A stretch of DNA of 41,617 bases from Alphaproteobacteria bacterium UBA1254. GTDB lineage: Bacteria; Pseudomonadota; Alphaproteobacteria; RF32; CAG-239. Within the stretch, counting starts at the first letter, position 1. Each line of letters opens with the position of its first letter. The notes under the pieces are model-generated. The model had not been told where the DNA came from. It worked only from the letters and a program-made list of their open reading frames with translations, and ran no database searches. Shown here piece after piece: positions 40,471 through 41,617 of the stretch. The translations under genes were made by a program, and so were the position numbers. The DNA lies in contig DBVW01000010.1 of the NCBI GenBank assembly GCA_002308495.1, positions 45,555-87,171 on the forward strand, given 5' to 3'.

Positions 40471-40491
40471 AAATAATTTTCATGACACAAA

Positions 40492-40517
40492 AGCCCATCT
40501 GAAAAGGTGGGCTTTTT
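40492..40517 (+). terminator. Intrinsic terminator after the helical protein gene
   Basis: An 8-bp stem (40492-40499 with 40506-40513, one T-G) with a TGAAAA loop and TTTTG after it. Confidence 0.8.
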
Positions 40518-40582
40518 GTTGTAAAAAAACGAAACAAAGTGTGAGAAAAATATTGAAAAAACAATTTACAAATCAAAAAAAA

Positions 40583-40613
40583 TTGATTATCGTCAAGCTA
40601 AATAAACTATAAT
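40583..40613 (+). promoter_or_regulatory. Promoter of the 245-aa hypothetical gene
   Basis: A perfect TATAAT (40608-40613) lies 26 nt before the start codon, with TTGATT (40583-40588) 19 nt upstream, a long spacer. The leader is only about 20 nt. Confidence 0.45.
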
Positions 40614-40638
40614 TATGTCAATCTAAATAAAATGAGAT

Positions 40639-41376
40639 ATGGAAATTATTAAATCAATTGACGACATCATTGTCGCTTCTCAGATTTGCGCAAGGCGCAA
40701 TCCGACATCAGCTCCGCGAGGAGATTTTAGGTTTGAACCGGCTTTCGTCGGGTATGGCTCGGAATATGGAAAAAGAAACCGTCCGTATTGGGTCTTAAAA
40801 GTCGAAGGTGAAGAACAATACTTTATCTTTGATGAAGAATACGAGCAGGGTCGCTGGGTTTCGTATTTTGATGAGTACGCATGGCGGCGTGCAGACAACT
40901 TTGTTTATGAAAACGATCAGAAAAAGGTCGTTTTTGAGACGGATAAAGGGATTCGCACCATTACGACCTATACCGAGCGTGCAAACATTGCCTTTGATAA
41001 AGCAACGGCGCTTCGCTTGATGAACATGCACTTGTTTGACAGAAGGGAATATAAGTCGCATCGCTTTGTTTCCGTCGCACCGCGTCTGAAAGAAGGTGTC
41101 CCGGTTTGGGTGGGCCTGGCTGTTGATGAAAACAACCCCGAGAACACGTTCTACGGCTATCTTCAAGTGCGCTACCATGATGACTATCTCGGAAGCCAGT
41201 TCGGCGAATATTTCCCGAGTGTTGATGCTTTTGAAACGCCGGTTGAGGGCGCACACTATCTCCTGTCAACGGAATACTCCAGCATCAACTACCACAAAGG
41301 CTGTCCTTTAATGGCAGTGCGCTTTAACGGAACAGATTTCGAGTATATGTCTCTCATAACAGCAAATCTGCAGTAA
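40639..41376 (+). CDS. Hypothetical protein, 245 aa
   Basis: The family is not recognised. This is a soluble, acidic, beta-rich protein with many Tyr/Phe/Trp (for example the WVSYFDEYAWRR stretch near 72-83) and no signal peptide or membrane helix, so it is likely cytoplasmic. It is unlike the other hypotheticals of the window in sequence. The leader is very short with no Shine-Dalgarno sequence (CTAAATAAAATGAGAT before ATG). An alternative start is possible but none is clearly better. It is a single-gene unit ending in a terminator before the tRNA-like region. Confidence 0.7.
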   Translation: MEIIKSIDDIIVASQICARRNPTSAPRGDFRFEPAFVGYGSEYGKRNRPYWVLKVEGEEQYFIFDEEYEQGRWVSYFDEYAWRRADNFVYENDQKKVVFETDKGIRTITTYTERANIAFDKATALRLMNMHLFDRREYKSHRFVSVAPRLKEGVPVWVGLAVDENNPENTFYGYLQVRYHDDYLGSQFGEYFPSVDAFETPVEGAHYLLSTEYSSINYHKGCPLMAVRFNGTDFEYMSLITANLQ

Positions 41377-41385
41377 CAAAAAAAC

Positions 41386-41417
41386 CGCCCTTGCAGGTGG
41401 TTTTTTTATTGGTGTCT
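41386..41417. terminator. Intrinsic terminator after the 245-aa gene
   Basis: A 7-bp stem (41393-41399 with 41406-41412, one G-U) with a CTTGCA loop and TTTTT. A matching A run on the other side lets it also stop minus-strand transcripts coming from the tRNA-like region. Confidence 0.8.
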
Positions 41418-41530
41418 AGAGTTCTAAGCTCATTTCATATCACTAAAAACTCGTCGGGCACTTGATTTGTAACATTTGTTGCGCTCGATAGTCATCGGCT
41501 TGCAAATAAACAAATCTGCGCCTCACACAA
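41418..41530 (-). other. Structured intergenic element with a tRNA-like 3' end
   Basis: This stretch is non-coding. On the minus strand it ends in AGAACTCTAGACACCA, the same spacing of T stem, acceptor and CCA as the tRNA-Val end, followed by AATAAAAAA and a terminator, as in the other tRNA-like ends here. It contains a long imperfect hairpin (GATTTGT at 41464-41470 with ACAAATC at 41510-41516) with an inner CGAT-AGTC-ATCG stem. No full cloverleaf can be drawn. It may be a decayed tRNA with an insert, or a different repeat family. Confidence 0.45.
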
Positions 41531-41557
41531 AAAAAAGATGACATTAAGTCATCTTTT
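41531..41557. terminator. Intrinsic terminator beside the truncated tRNA-like element
   Basis: A stem GATGAC/GTCATC (41537-41542 with 41548-41553) with flanking A and T runs on both sides, just next to the CCA of the tRNA-like end at 41562. Confidence 0.8.
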
Positions 41558-41561
41558 TTAT

Positions 41562-41617
41562 TGGTGAGCCCGGCGGGATTACTGCGCTTTACTTCGTTCA
41601 CTGCGCTCATCGCCTTT
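41562..41617 (-). repeat. 3' end of a tRNA-like sequence joined to the T-loop insert repeat (cut by the window edge)
   Basis: On the minus strand the last 17 nt are TCCCGCCGGGCTCACCA (41562-41578), a T stem, acceptor and CCA different from tRNA-Val. Just upstream is a sequence of which 26 nt (41592-41617) are identical to 18566-18591 in the insert of the interrupted tRNA-Val copy. In both places the repeat meets the tRNA at the same point of the T loop. The rest lies outside the window. Confidence 0.65.

Overview
The window is about 41.6 kb of AT-rich bacterial chromosome. The informational genes (rpoD, gltX, kdsB, rimP-nusA-ylxR-infB-rbfA, infA, murJ), an RNase J-type nuclease and KdsB (hence lipooligosaccharide) point to a Gram-negative bacterium. 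The sequence style and gene content fit an uncultured, host-associated alphaproteobacterium best; that lineage call is inference. UGA is used as a stop, so the genetic code is standard. Most housekeeping genes have a clear AGGA/GGAG ribosome binding site, and many promoters of the form TTGACT/TTGCAA-N16/17-TAnnnT can be read by eye.

Layout. 1-362 is the start of a U32-family protein running off the window. 391-5427 is a minus-strand block: two small membrane proteins, then an operon of a stand-alone GlmU-like uridylyltransferase, an anchored coiled-coil protein, oligoendopeptidase F and a GNAT acetyltransferase. A divergent promoter pair separates this from a large plus-strand DUF2207-like membrane protein. 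7571-13836 is an accessory region of secreted and hypothetical minus-strand proteins: a duplicated-domain envelope protein, a small lipoprotein, three paralogous hypothetical proteins, and three secreted proteins, two of them rich in Tyr/Asp-type repeats. 13977-18501 holds kdsB, gltX and rpoD. A tRNA-Val(UAC) gene lies next to an interrupted second copy of its own 3' end. TspO, an RNase J-like nuclease, a very small metallothionein-like protein and a patatin follow.

Next comes an aspartokinase without ACT domains, then the translation/transcription operon rimP-nusA-ylxR-infB-rbfA. 29860-35389 is a compact plus-strand operon: murJ, a DUF2333-like protein, an Nfu-type Fe-S scaffold, a Bax-like protein lacking its catalytic Glu, and an orphan histidine kinase. 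infA follows, then a pair of nucleotidyltransferase-fold genes, two tandem ArsB/NhaD-type permeases, a periplasmic charged helix protein, and a hypothetical gene before a tRNA-like/repeat region at the end.

The most unusual signal is structural. At least three genes (GNAT, ACT-less aspartokinase, and the 639-residue repeat protein) are bracketed by near-perfect direct repeats of 87-95 bp, and a fourth 50-bp pair brackets an interrupted tRNA-Val fragment. In the GNAT case the repeat is the duplicated 3' end of pepF, and the inserted gene takes its stop codon from it in another frame. The interrupted tRNA copy carries a 77-nt foldable insert in the T loop, and part of that insert recurs at the right edge beside the 3' end of a different tRNA-like sequence. 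The two secreted proteins at 10492-12918 share a conserved C-terminal tail ending in VRLRYK, which may be an export or sorting signal.
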